DNA of 64,000 nt from Ooceraea biroi (taxonomy: Eukaryota > Arthropoda > Insecta > Hymenoptera > Formicidae). Of this stretch, positions 13,434-25,479 are shown one piece after another. The notes under the pieces are model-generated. The model did no database searches. It was not told the DNA's origin and was given only the letters and a program-made list of their open reading frames with translations. The stretch lies in assembly GCF_003672135.1 (NCBI RefSeq), contig NC_039506.1, positions 19,128,497 to 19,192,496 of the forward strand, given 5' to 3'. How positions within the stretch are numbered: position 1 is the stretch's first letter; each line of letters starts with the position of its first letter. Made by a program: the position numbers and the translations under genes.

Positions 13434-16400
13434 TAGGGAATTCTTCAACATGGCTCTTGACATCGACGCCAATTAATTAGCGTCATGAATACACGAATTT
13501 TGCTTCAACGTCACGCTTCTTTTCGTAACATGGATTTCGCATCAGGATATAATGACCAATGGGTAACGTCGAACAGTAAACACGTTTGCAAACACTGTAA
13601 CATTCGTGCGCGAAAGTACCTACACGTCTCTCATTTTGGCGCATTTCGAAAGTCGGACATTCGTGGTATTCCCACGTCGAAGCATCGCCGAGCCGGCAAA
13701 TAATGCACAAAACAGGAACGGAAATCGACCCGATCGGTAGAAGCATGATCAGACCGTAGAACTATTTCCGTACTAAAACTAATTGTTGCTTGTTCCACCG
13801 TGGATCAGTCCCATCCCTCAGCGGCTGGCCTTTTGTCGAATTTTTCGCTAAAAGCTTCGCCACTTTGAAGCGGCGCGCCTCATCGTTTTGACCTCGTCCC
13901 GCGTTCTCTCTATGGAGTTTAAGAGCTCGCGCCAAGATAAGTAGCGCAATTTGCAGAAGGTAGAAGAATTTGCAATAAAATGAGTATTAAATGAATATTA
14001 TAATGTAATTATAAAATAAGTATCAGTCAAATAAAATGGATACTAAAATTATTAATTAGTTAATTAATAAAATTATTACGTTAAGAGTGTGCTAATATTG
14101 CATAATATATTCGAATTGTAAATACTAAAGGGATCGAATTAATTTATCGCAAAGTTTTATTACATGTCATCCTACTTCGGGTAATGACATGAAATACAAG
14201 GAAAAAGAGATGTAACATTATGGACTGCTCTGCTCTCCATTTCTTCCACGTCCCTTTGTTTGAATCACGGCCGAGGTGGTATTGGCAGCGGATGAATATT
14301 TTTCACTAATTGCGCGCGACTTATCAATTTGTCATATAATAAAATTACAATTCTCTTTACGCTGAATTGAAGTTTCTGTATCACAGAGCACTGGACCAAT
14401 TGAAGATTCATCCAGCCTCGCCGAACGATTGTAGGCTGGCTGTCGCCTTCACGTGCATCGCAAGAAATATCATTATCGCCTACTATTATTGTCTATTACA
14501 GCACTGTTATTGTTCAGGACGGCGCGCGACAGAGGGGTGCGTTACAAATGAGATCGCGGAGACGCCGCCGCCGCCGACGTCGTCGACGAGTTAAATCACG
14601 TCTGCGATTTAACGACGACGTTGGATTCCGTCAGCGGCTGGTTTTTCAAGCGTGAAAACTAAATGTTCATACACGCGCCGCCGGCAGAAAGAGATAGAAA
14701 GGAGAGCGCTGTACACGTAATATATTCGGCAGAAAATTGCGATCGCTCGGTCGGCGCCCCCGAAACTGTACGCGGGGGTGAAACTGCGCGCGTACACGCG
14801 CGCACGCACGGGTGTGTGTTCCCGGTCCGTATAATTACGAGTTACGGGCATGCTAATGTCGCAAGAATCGTGGGAGGAAACGTGCTGTCGCAAGCGCGAC
14901 CCGCAGTTCACAGTGGGTCATTCCGTTAAAAAAAAGATAAAGAGGGAACCCATCCTCTCGCACAAGTTTAGCTAACGCGAATGTCGGATACTGATAACGA
15001 TGTTATCAGTGCGCGCGTTAAGCGATGATTATTTAGTTCAAGTAGAAAGGTACTAAAGCGAAGAAACTAATGCGAGCTACGATGAGTGATAAGCTTTACA
15101 GTCTCTTGTACCTTTTTAAATGAATATAGAACAGGAGATTTGCTCCATTATGATTATGACAATCTACAGGGGAAAAGAAAGAATTACAAAAGCGCTTTCA
15201 AGAACAAAAGGAAGGTCGTTCATCTTCTTGATATTTAAATTAGGAAAATTCGGAGGCGAATAATATTTTTGAAAAATAATTCTTGTATGTGAATAGAATA
15301 ATATGAATAGTTAATATAAATAAATCATTTTGATATCAAGCAGTAATTGATCACACTTTAATCAGCGGTCCGACTTGCAACTTACTGTAGTTTACAAAAG
15401 CAGCTTTACATTTCTGACAAAGATACACGGTGACGATCATATGATCGTTGGCTATAAAATAACTGAGATTCTCATCGACGATCTCGATCGTAATATCGCA
15501 CTTTCTTTGTATCCTCGGGGAGGCAACTGCGACTATAAATTACAATCGCGAATCACAGAGCGCGCAATCATGTAGCGTTTAATTGCGATAAGAGATCGAG
15601 GGTGTCCTTGCGCGTCCTCACGGGGAGACAATCGGATTAAATCGGCAAGCTCCGCAGAATGCGCGCGTTACAGCCTGTGATCTACGCCAGTCGGGCAAAA
15701 GTGCGTAGGTCATCGGAGGGATATCGGAGGGAAAAGGTTCGATTCGCGTGCTGTTATTACACCGCGCGGCGAAATGTGAAAAGCTAGTTGCTACGTGAGC
15801 GAGAGTTCGCAGCTCGGTATCGCGGAACGACCGCTTCCTCGGATATGAAGTTATTTATTAGAAGAAAACCGAGTAAAGAGAGAAAGAGAGAGAATGACGA
15901 AGCGGCAAAGTCAAATTGAAGGGCTGCTCTCTCTCCCGAGGGAAAGATGCGACACGGGCGTGCAATTATGCGTCCGATCGGTTGATTGGAGCCAATCAAT
16001 TCGCATTCGCGACGACAAAACGCGCGGAAGGATGCCGTCGCGCGTAAAAAGAGAATTTCCCTTCCCTTTCCTCGATCTCCTTCTTTTCTCGTTCTCCTCC
16101 TACTCTATCCCCTCGCCCGCCCTGCTCCTCATCATCGGATAATTATACGGCAAACTCAACGAGCGGCGAGCGGTAAACTAAATTCCGCGAAATTCTGTAT
16201 TAAAGGAGATGAGAGATAGAAAGAGAGCAGCGTTTTCTCGGTTGCTTGCTCACTTGCTTGCTTGCTCGCGCGTATACGCGCGGAATAATAAGTCTCGAAA
16301 CTATACTAAAATACAGGCACAAAGCTTTCTTCGAGGTCGATACAACCGCACGATGAGCTAATTAAAGTTAGGGCGAGCGTTAACGCGCAACTCTCGCAAA

Positions 16401-17047
16401 AAGTTCAAGCTATCGACTTACAGCCATCGTCCGCAGAGATCACGTTCCCGCCACGATTCAACGTTCACCGGACATCCACGCTTCCGATTTAAGTACATTC
16501 CTCCGCGCCGCGCCGTGCGTTTCTTCTCTTCTTGAGGACTGAAAATGAAACGAGACGGGGTTTTTATAACTGCACTTCTCGCGCTTGCATCGCGAACTAT
16601 TTATAGTTTCTTCTCTCTTTCTTTCCATCCTTCCCCCATCCTTCTGTATCAATCAATATATTATATTCTATATGTATACATTCTATATATGTATATATGT
16701 ATAAAGAATATTTCATATCTTAAAGAAATTCTGGAATCGTCTGTTTTACAAAATGCTAAATTTTTTAAACATCTTATGTTTATTGCCTGCAGAAGAATAA
16801 AAATCCTCTTCTAGATTTAATTGCGCATACAAAAGTGTGCAAAAGGGAATATTCGCTTTTATGGCAAAGAATAAGAATTAAAATTAAAGAATAGAATAAA
16901 ATTAACATTTTTGCGATATGTATATATAGGTTAGATCCTACATGTGTCAGCGCATAATGTTTAAAGTACTTTATCACCTATTGCATTTTTGTCTCGCTTT
17001 CTCAGCGCCCTTATCTTTCACGACAGAAGCATGCAACATTGTAGTAA
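13434..17047. other. Intergenic; no gene seen
   Basis: Mixed CpG-rich and AT-rich DNA. Small perfect hairpins occur at about 14990-15010 (ACTGATAAC with its complement) and 14163-14190. No supported exon was found. Confidence 0.4.
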
Positions 17048-17729
17048 CCCAGCAAACACAGTCATATAACAATGATATTGCCATAATATAACAGAATGTA
17101 ACACGCAATATAACATGTTCGTTACATGTAACGTATATGTTAGTTGTAATTTCCCACTCAAACGAAATTGCAGTAATATAACAATAATATAACGTGTTAC
17201 TAAAATGTTATTTAAATGTTATATAAATGGAATATATATTATTTATTCTTTCTTCCTCTCTCTACAATTACAGGTGTATGTTTAATTTATTTTCCTAAAC
17301 GTTATGTACAAGTTCGTACTTTCCTCTTATTTATTATTCGTTCAAACATGTACCACTTCATCGTAGAAATGGACTTACGATACAAGTTGTGCCCTGCCGT
17401 CATCACCGTTCCTATATATATTTTGTATTATATTTTGCATGCGAGAAACGAAGCCATCTACCGGACAACTCGACATCTGAATGTTAAAAATGATACATAA
17501 CATAGACATAATATGCAAATATTACAGTTATATAATATCGCATATTTCAGTTATATTACTGTTATATTATTATAACCAATGTATAACAGAGCAATATAAC
17601 AGTTTTATAACGCAGTTATATTGCAGTTACAAAGTAAATTATGCAATCTCAACATTAATAACATATAACAGTTGTTATATTACGTGTTGCTTCTGTGTTA
17701 TATAATAGTTATATTTTGTGTTTGCTGGG
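17048..17729. mobile_element. Non-autonomous element with CCCAGCAAACACA termini and GTTATAT-rich arms
   Basis: Perfect 13-bp inverted ends CCCAGCAAACACA (17048-17060) and TGTGTTTGCTGGG (17717-17729) enclose two arms crowded with ATAAC/GTTAT words. The middle (about 17220-17480) lacks that word pattern and may be an independent insertion. No transposase is present. Confidence 0.65.
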
Positions 17730-17827
17730 AACGTTGCTGCAACCTTCTCTGCCGTATTGGGAACCGTTTATTGCGAAGATACGGGAATAGCAATATAATA
17801 GTATTATAACAATATAATGTGAGCCTT

Positions 17828-18036
17828 TTAACCCTTTGACGGCGGAAGCGCTCGGACGCAAGACGGTCTTTGCGTGCAAAGCGAAGTGCAATAATAACCG
17901 TTGCGACGCGCAGAATAACCACCGCACATTACGCTATTCCTTATTAATGAGAGTAAATCATGTAAATTACTCTTTACATAATATTTCCATCCAGTGGGCA
18001 GTTAGTGTCGGCCTAAAAGCGCAGTGAAAGGGTTCA
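17828..18036. repeat. Short MITE with TTAACCCTTT termini
   Basis: The left end TTAACCCTTTGACGG and the right end CAGTGAAAGGGTTCAA are inverted relatives bounded by TTAA (the right copy reads TTCA). This fits a piggyBac-like MITE. It is about 209 bp and non-coding. Confidence 0.55.
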
Positions 18037-18320
18037 ATCGCATTTCTTATTAGCGATACTTATACTTACAATACGAAATCCTTGAACATCGAAGACGACT
18101 ACAATTGCGAGCACACTTTAGTTTTCGGCGGAAAAGCGCGCGATTATTCTTCGCGAAATTATTATCGCGAACGAGAAATTTATTTCGCGTGTCGCATAGC
18201 GTCGAAGTGCGAATTGCGCGGCGCGACTGCGGCCATTTTGAATTCGGCAATTCGAACGCTCGCGACGCGAATTACTCTTTACATAATATTTCCTCGAGGA
18301 CCATAATGGTCCTCGAGCGA
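18037..18320. repeat. Sequence sharing a block with the preceding MITE, ending in a palindrome
   Basis: The phrase AATTACTCTTTACATAATAT occurs inside the preceding MITE (from about 17967) and again at about 18270. It is followed at 18293-18317 by a perfect palindrome, CTCGAGGACCAT-A-ATGGTCCTCGAG (12-bp arms). This may be a related, rearranged copy. Confidence 0.4.
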
Positions 18321-19020
18321 GTGCTTTGGTCATCAATTTTAATTCTGCGGTTGGCAATACGTACGAGATTTAGCTCGTATTCGGAACGCAATAAAAGCGC
18401 CTCTAAAAGTAGTTTAAAAATTACCTGCGATTGGCTGAAAAGTTACATTGAAGACGTTTTTATCATTGTAAGCGCGGCCTTAATGTTTCATCGCAAATCC
18501 AGAATGATAGTAAAGAGAAAAATTCCGTGGCGTGGAGCAACTACATCTATAATCTATTGATTCTTGTAAAATATTGATTCGTTATGGAATCCGCCCTCAG
18601 CCACAGCTATAGAACATATACGTATCAGTATCAAGACCGCGTGCGTGCGTGCGTGCAACATGCGGGGATCTTGCTGTTTATTTTAAAATTTGATATTCTT
18701 TCGTTTTGAATTACTGATAATATAATATATTATCATTAATATAATGTATTATTTTTCTCACCAAGTAACAAAATGAAATTGAGACTAATAATTTGAAAAA
18801 ATATTTACAAGAATACATGACCACCCGGGCACGCCATTATATATAATTTATATATAAATAAACACTCGACAGTATACAAACTATATAAATAAATAAAAAG
18901 TTTACAAATGTTAAATGTATATGTTTATGTCTCATTATATACGTATACCTCCAAAATATAATAAAACATAATAAATCATTATTTACATAATAATTTATTA
19001 TTTATATAATAAAAAAATAT
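18321..19020. other. No gene seen
   Basis: A frame of 151 codons covers 18105-18560 but has no domain and begins inside repeat sequence. The remainder is AT-rich. Confidence 0.4.
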
Positions 19021-19140
19021 AATGCAAACACAAAGAAACAAAAATCCGAAGAAAAAAAATTATCACAACTCGGTCTCGAACCCAACTTGCGCGGATGGCA
19101 AAATACGAGTCTCGCGCTTAGCCACTAGACTACCACGCTT
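19021..19140 (-). mobile_element. tRNA-derived SINE-like copy
   Basis: On the minus strand an RNA polymerase III A box (TAGTCTAGTGG, 19132-19122) is followed about 40 nt later by a B box (GGTTCGAGACC, 19082-19072). The sequence resembles a tRNA-Glu-like head, but the arms do not fold into a cloverleaf and a T/A-rich tail follows. A decayed tRNA gene is the alternative. Confidence 0.5.
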
Positions 19141-19196
19141 CACGCCGAATTATAGCTATTCATGGTACTTTCCTTACCGCTGGAAAATGCTCATTT

Positions 19197-19507
19197 TAAA
19201 GCCTATTACACAATGCAAAGGAACAGGCAACAGGAACAGGGAATAGCCAATCGCGTTGCTCGATTTGGTCATCCGTACTCAAATCGCGTTAAGGCTCGGA
19301 CACAATGAAAGGAATAAGGAACACAGAATTGGACATAAGGATTTCGACCAATAGAAAACCACGCATGCATCACCAGTTCACGCATGCATGGCTTTTCATT
19401 GGTCGAAATTCTTACGTCCAATTCTGTGTTCCTTATTCCTTTCATTGTGTCTGAGCCTTAACGCGATTGGTTATTCCCTGTTCCTTTGCATTGTGTAATA
19501 GGCTTTA
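19197..19507. repeat. Foldback element, 311 bp
   Basis: TAAAGCCTATTACACAATGC at the left is mirrored by GCATTGTGTAATAGGCTTTA at the right. The arms stay highly similar almost to the centre near 19365. The left arm has an extra ~50 bp containing a partial duplication around AATCGCGTT. No coding capacity is present. Confidence 0.75.
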
Positions 19508-19527
19508 GATGTAAATTTCTCCGAAAC

Positions 19528-19672
19528 TAAGGCCGGATCTGCAATAGGTGTAGTAAGCTTTAAGCCGTAAGAAATTGACCAATCTCAGTGGAATATGAGG
19601 AGAAAGATCGGCTGTGATTGATCAATTTCTTACGACTTGAGGCTTACTACACCTATTGTAGATCCGGGCTAA
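19528..19672. repeat. Foldback element, 145 bp
   Basis: The left arm (AAGGCCGGATCTGCAATAGG onwards) is mirrored by the right arm ending CTATTGTAGATCCGGGCTAA. The arms are about 55 bp with a ~30-bp spacer near 19600. It lies only 20 bp from the larger foldback. Confidence 0.7.
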
Positions 19673-20347
19673 GGCTCATACACCCAAACCCTATTTTTAC
19701 CTTCCCTTTCGAACGCACTATGACTCGACTCATAACTAGTAAGCCGGCCTTATGTGTATACCACCAATTCTCTGTTTAAGACTAAATTATGATAATAAAA
19801 TAAAATACGAAAAAAACAATCTCTGTTTGGAAACAATTAATTCATTTTGTTTCGCGTTGCTATTTTTATTTTCTTATTTCTGACAGTTGCGCGCGCGCGC
19901 GCACAGAAAGGGTCAGATCCATGCTACGTCCATGTCGTTGACGCCTAGAGCGAGAACGTATTATAGACACTATTAACAAACTTTGGGCCTTTTTAGAACA
20001 AGAACGGCTCATAGGATTGACTTGTTGCAATGGTAACTTTCGATCAGCATCACTTCAAGTACAAAATGGCAAAGTTTCAGCCAATTTCACCGAAAGCCAT
20101 TTTTCATAAGGTTTGTGCGGGGTCCTTTCTTGTTCTTTATGAAAACATTAAAAATCTTATCAGTTTTGCTTTCCGGATTAAAATTGTAGCTTTTGTCAGT
20201 TTGGTTCTGATTTTTGCCGAATGCTTCGTGAACATTTCAATTTACTTCATCAAGAGGCGAGAAGTAACCTGATATCAGGTTAATGTTACGAAATCAAATC
20301 GGAACCAAAATGATAAAAGTGCGGTTTTAATCCAAAAACCAGAAATA
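19673..20347. other. No gene seen
   Basis: AT-rich sequence with a short (GC)n run near 19890. An 80-codon frame at 20030-20272 shows no domain. Confidence 0.4.
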
Positions 20348-21635
20348 TTGGGTCATTAAGTATGAAACTTTACAAATAGAACATAAACTTTTGCATTTTT
20401 GGCACATGGACATGATTTATTTATTTTCAATCGAAGTATGCGCCCATGTTATTTACACACTTCTGCCATTTTAGTGGTAGTTGGTCTATGCCTCTACTAT
20501 AGAAGCCAGGAGTACGGGAATCGATGAGGTCGCGGAAGGCTGTTTCGACTGCCTGTTGAGAATTGAACAATTTTCCCACCAACAAGTTGTCCAAATTCCG
20601 GAAGAAGTGATAGTCGGTAGGTGATAGATCTGGTGAATATGGTGGATGACGGAGAGTTTCCAATTCCAACTCCCGTAGCTTTGCCACGGTCAGTCGTGCA
20701 GTGTGCGGTCGAGCATTATCATGCAACAGGATTGGCATTGACCGATTGACCAATTTCGGTTGTTTAATAGCAAGTTGTTGCATCATTTCGTCCAGTTACT
20801 TGCAATATACTTCAGCCGTTATCGATGTACCAGGTTTCATAAAGTTGTAGTAGATAACACCTGACCTGGACCACCAAACAGTCACCATAAGCTTCTTCTG
20901 TGTAATGTTGGGTTTCGCGTGATGTCTCGGTGGTTCATCAGCGTTCAACCACTGATGTGAGCGTTTACGATTGTCGTAGAGTACCCACTTTTCATCGCAG
21001 GTCACAATTCGATTAAAAAAAGATTCATTTTTGTGACGGGAAAGCAAAGAAAGGGAAGCCTCTAGACGTTGCGCCTGCTGCGCATCGGTCGATTCGTGTG
21101 GGACCCATTTGTCCAACTTCTTTATCTTACCAATTGCAGCTAAATGAACAATATGGTGGGTATGGAAACATTGAATATCGATGCCAATTCACGTGTACTT
21201 TGAGATGGATCGGACTCTACTACGGCTCTCAAGTGATCATTATCCACCTTCGTCTTTGGTCTTCCACGTGGCTCATTAGCGAGGCTGAAATCTCCATCTT
21301 TGAAGTTTTTGAACCAATTGCCCACCGTTGCTTTAGTAGTTGAACCTTCACCAAATACAGCGTTGATATTACGAGCTGTCTCCGACACTGTGGTTCCACG
21401 GCGGAACTCATATTCATAAATCACACGAATTTTGGACTTTTCCATAGTTCTATAAAAAAGAATCCACCAATAAAACTAATGAAGATATTTGAACAAACAA
21501 ATATGACATTTGAAGAGCGAACATACATCTATCACACTAACCTAACCTGATACTGACGTCTGGCGCCAAATTTGAGATAACAAATGTTAAAGATGGCGCT
21601 TTTACATTTGTAAAGTTTCATACTTAATGACCCAA
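20348..21635 (-). mobile_element. mariner element (1288 bp), inactive
   Basis: Perfect ~30-bp terminal inverted repeats begin TTGGGTCATTAAGTATGAAA at the left and end TTTCATACTTAATGACCCAA at the right. TA target duplications flank both ends. The transposase reads on the minus strand and is broken. The length is that of a complete mariner, so it has decayed by point mutation rather than large deletion. Confidence 0.95.
20427..21445 (-). pseudogene. mariner transposase (DD34D), frameshift plus stop
   Basis: The N-terminal helix-turn-helix part (MEKSKIRVIYEYEF..., 21445-21140) is joined by a frameshift to a middle part with the first catalytic Asp (CDEKWVLY). A single in-frame TAA near 20796 follows, between CK and LDEMMQQL, where a Gln codon is expected. 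The last part has the second Asp (HDNARPHTA) and the third (YSPDLSPTDYHFF), and ends WQKCVNNMGAYFD at the usual mariner C terminus. All catalytic Asp residues are present; the lesions are a frameshift around 21120-21140 and the stop. Confidence 0.93.
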
Positions 21636-23030
21636 TATAATAGTGACCAGCGCGAATAAAGCTTTAAATTTTCGATTAAAACCTTTTACAAGGTACAATA
21701 AGAAATTTATCATTTTATATAATTATTATAAATGTTATAAATATTTAAATTTATGATAAGAAATTTAAATATTTATGATACATTGTTTGAGAATATTATA
21801 TTACGAATAAATTATTTTTCTTATCTATTTCGCTTCAGCTATCTTGCCGTAATAATTGATGTAATAACAGTCATAATACAAAAACATATGTTAGAAGGAG
21901 GAAGATATGGAAGATATGAACTTCCAACGACAACTGTTTTTCTTTACGCTAAAACTGCGTAACCGTAGAAATACAAGCACATATTATGCAGTGCATATTA
22001 ATTTCTAGATTATGCAAAATAAAATACATGTCTATTTAGGTATCACAAAATATTCAGGATGATTCCATGCAGTTAATTTTTTATCAAAAATAATATCTCA
22101 TATGCACACATAAATATGCAGATAATAATATACATATTGTAAATACATATATGATGTTTTTAGTATATCCTAAAACAAAAAATGTCAAACATGTCAACTC
22201 TACATTACACATTCTCAATTGTAACTACAGTACGGACACATCAAATTTTAATGATAAATAATTGTGACTAAATAGTTGTACCGGCGAAAAATGAGGACGC
22301 TGCACATCAGCGACTTTATAGAGATTATTAGATCGCCGACTATTCTCATTTTAGTTTTTTGATGATAATATAATTAGCAAAAATATAATATATGCAATAT
22401 TTTAATATATTTTAATATAATATATGTAATCTGTAGTTTATTAAATTTTGCTCAGTCATATTTTCTCTTTCTCAATATTATTATTTTCTTTACTATCTGT
22501 GCACATTGCATCGTGATTTAATATATTATTAGGTCAATCAAAGAGATTGGTTCGATTTTTTCGTAAAATTTTACTGTATTGCATTCATTAGAAACAAATT
22601 ATTCAACCAAGTACTCACAATCGTCGTTATCTATAATCGATGTTCATGATATTTATTATCCGTGATAGTTATATCAGTTTACGCTGTTTACGGTCAATCC
22701 ACTGCCATCTATGCGACACAGATCAGCTGACTATCGGTCAGTTAATCAGAGTTGCAGTCGGTAATCCATTTCTCGTAGTAATGTAGTAAAAAATTGGGAC
22801 AGTCGTTAGGATTCACCCTGTGTGTTCGTGTTTGCCGAGTTAACCTTGCGAACTCGCACTGATCCGTCTCTACGACGTAGCGACAAGTGGCATTCGTTTG
22901 CCGATGTTGTTCGTGTTGGGTCATATTTTGCACGTTCTCTTGTTCTCCAGTAGACAGATAAATAGCTAGCCCGTTATCAGTAAATAAATTATTAAGTAGT
23001 CACTGTTTTCGTATAAAAATTATCGCAAGT
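21636..23030. other. Intergenic; 5' flank of DTWD1
   Basis: AT-rich to about 22.6 kb, then moderately GC-rich in front of the DTWD1 start. No TATA box is evident, so the DTWD1 promoter is probably dispersed. No other gene was recognised. Confidence 0.5.
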
Positions 23031-24348
23031 ATGGAGGAGCGCAACGGTGCCGGTAACGGCAGCGAGGAGAAATTATCGAAGTCCGAGGAGCAAGCGGCGA
23101 TCGACCGAATGCCCTTCCAGAACTACAGAATCGCCGATACCGAGATCCTGAAGACGATCGAGGGCAGAACATGTTGCGAGTCCTGTCGCAAATCGCGGAA
23201 GTATTTCTGCTACACCTGTTGCACGCCCGTGATCGATCGGAGATACTTCCCGCGAGTAAAGGTATCGATCGCGATCAGATTTCATCTCCCGATCCGTGTC
23301 AAGTCAAAATGCACCCCCGTTTTTGCGATTTGTTCTTTCGTCCTTGTTTCTTGCTGGATCGTTGTTTATTGTACTTTCAGCTACCGATCAAGATCGATAT
23401 CATTAAGCACCCTAACGAAGTGGACGGCAAGAGCACGGCGATCCACGCGGCGATACTCGCGCCGGACGATGTGACGATCTACAGGTATCCAGAGTTCCCG
23501 AAGACGCTGAACAAAGAGGAAGTATGACAATAACGATCTACCTCCGATTCTGTGATTCTTGGAAATAATCCCTTTTATCTTGAGAGAAGTCATCCCTCAG
23601 ACTATTCTGATCTTCCCTAGCAAAGATGCGTCTTCCATAGAGGCTCTTTTTGCGGAAAGCGTGAAGGAGGGTGATACTTCAGTGGAGAGGGACCTCCAAG
23701 CCGAGTTTCCTGTAAAGCGAGCAATTTTTATTGACAGTACGTGGCAGCAGACCAAACAAATATACAGGGACAAAAGATTCAGAGGTGCGCGATGAGCATT
23801 GCATTTCCTATTTTTTTTACAATTATCATACAAAACTCTTTTGTACGAGTGTTACATGTAGGGAGTTTGAGATCTCGTGCACTATTCATTGACAGTATAT
23901 TCTCGGGATCAACATCGCACATTATTGTTGATGTTAATGAATGGTGCGTGCAAAATCTGGAGCACCTATACCTATACAAAGATTGATTTCTGCAGGAATA
24001 CGCTGCGTTATCTTGAAATCAAGGATCTCTCAGTTCTGGCGGCACCAGAAGAAGAGTCCGAGGTGGTATCTGGCGACGATCGAAGCGATTCATCAGTTCC
24101 TGGTAGAATTGCATTCGTGTGTCTTTGGTAGAGTGGAAGGATATGCCACTGATTTGGGCAGTGCAGTGTCCAACGGAGAACGAGACTCTGTGGCCAACGA
24201 TGAAAGAGCGAACGGATGCACGGAAGTGGACCGCAGATATAACGGGCAATATGACAATCTCTTGTACTTTTTTAAATACATGTACTATGAGATCCATACC
24301 ATGTACAATCACGACGATCTACTGGCGTACAAAAGGCCGCTCACGTAA
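23031..24348 (+). CDS. DTWD1: tRNA-uridine aminocarboxypropyltransferase 1 (DTW domain-containing 1)
   Basis: Four exons, 23031-23261, 23381-23521, 23601-23784 and 23996-24348, joined with GT/AG introns, give 302 aa; vertebrate DTWD1 is about 300. DTW-domain enzymes transfer the 3-amino-3-carboxypropyl group of S-adenosylmethionine to a uridine of tRNA; the vertebrate paralogue 1 modifies the D-loop uridine at position 20. Visible marks are a zinc-ribbon-like Cys set (C49, C52, C60, C63 in TCCESCRKSRKYFCYTCC), the family phrase LPIKIDIIKHPNEVDGKSTA at 78-97, the DSTW signature at 169-172, and a C-terminal block with FWRHQ, ATIEAI and GQYDNLLYFF. The first ATG sits after stop-rich AU-rich leader and opens the conserved frame. 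Splice phases sum to 303 codons. It lies 1.1 kb upstream of UBALD on the same strand with no sign of co-regulation. Identity is strong; the modified position is by analogy. Confidence 0.93.
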
Positions 24349-25479
24349 CTATTTTCTTACTTGCTAACGTACGAATCTTTCGGATGGAGACTGCTTGACT
24401 GTGGCAGCCGTGCAGCTGTCACATTATCTCTGTACAAACTGTAATTTATAAGATCTATTCTAAATTAAGACACATTGTAATTGTGTACTAAAAACATAGG
24501 AGGGACAAGTTTAATTAAACGCACTTGCACCGACTAGAAGTTCATCCGTATTTAACAAAACAGTACATCAACGGTGTCTCGAAACACTTTTCTTTCAAAT
24601 TGCATGAAAAGTTAAACAGTCTTGGTTTCTCTATTTCCTAAATAGACACATGACAACTTAAACTTCCCAGATCTCAGATGTCCTGGTGCTTCTGATTTTT
24701 TTCAGCTTGGTAATTTTATGACCAATAAATCACGCGTGTATTTCGTATCGTTCGAAGAACGGATAGTTAAAAGTACTTAAAATCCGTTAAACCATCACTT
24801 CCCCGTGCGACCGTAATCTTTGTTTATTTTCGTATGGCGCGCGGAAGAGGGGGGCAGCGATTGGGCGGGGGGACGCGCGGCACGCGGAACGTTCCTAAAC
24901 ACTGGGGAGGCGGCACGGCGGCGCAACGCGGCGCGAGCAGCAGCGCGACCTGACGTCACTACGTGCAGGCAGCCAGCCAGCCATCCAGCGCGCGCTTCAC
25001 CCCGGTCGTCCCTCGCGCACCGCCGCGCGCGCCGTGCCGCGACCCGCAGCGCTCACCGCGGTAGTCGCGGCCGCCTCGCGATGAGTTTAGTTTTGAAAAC
25101 AAGGGGCCGCCCGCCGCTCACCGTGCCAAGTCGTCGCCGCGCGGCTCGCGTGTAGACGGAGCGCTCGCTCGCTCGTTCTTGCTGCAGGCACGGCGGACAG
25201 GCGCGGGAATCCGCGACGCACCGTGAGCATCGTCGCGTCGTACCGCGCGCGCATCGGGTTTGCCAGAGTTCCTCCGTCCCTCGTTGGTTGCGTTCGGTCG
25301 CCGTTATTCACCGCGACACGCACGTACGTACGTCCGTCCGTCCGTTCGTTCCTCTCTCTTTCTCTGTCCGACTCCCTGGCTGTCTCCTCTCCGCCGTCTC
25401 CTCCCACGCCGCCCGCGTCTCTCCCTTCGTGTCGTTTGTAACGAAACGTGACCGACACGAGAGGAAAAAAAGAAGGAAG
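24349..25479 (+). promoter_or_regulatory. DTWD1 3' region and CpG-rich UBALD promoter/5' UTR
   Basis: The first ~470 bp are AT-rich 3' flank of DTWD1, with AATAAA near 24724. From about 24830 to 25450 the sequence turns very rich in CpG and CCGCC/GCGCGC words, ending in a pyrimidine-rich leader (CGTCCGTCCGTTCGTTCC). No TATA box is visible. This fits a dispersed promoter and long 5' UTR of UBALD. Open frames on both strands here are compositional. Confidence 0.55.

Noticed and set aside
18105..18560. 151-codon plus-strand frame
   Set aside because: It starts in repeat sequence, crosses a palindrome and has no domain.
19069..19138. Functional tRNA gene on the minus strand
   Set aside because: A and B boxes are present but no paired acceptor stem or anticodon arm can be drawn, and no T-run terminator follows directly. 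Called SINE-like instead.
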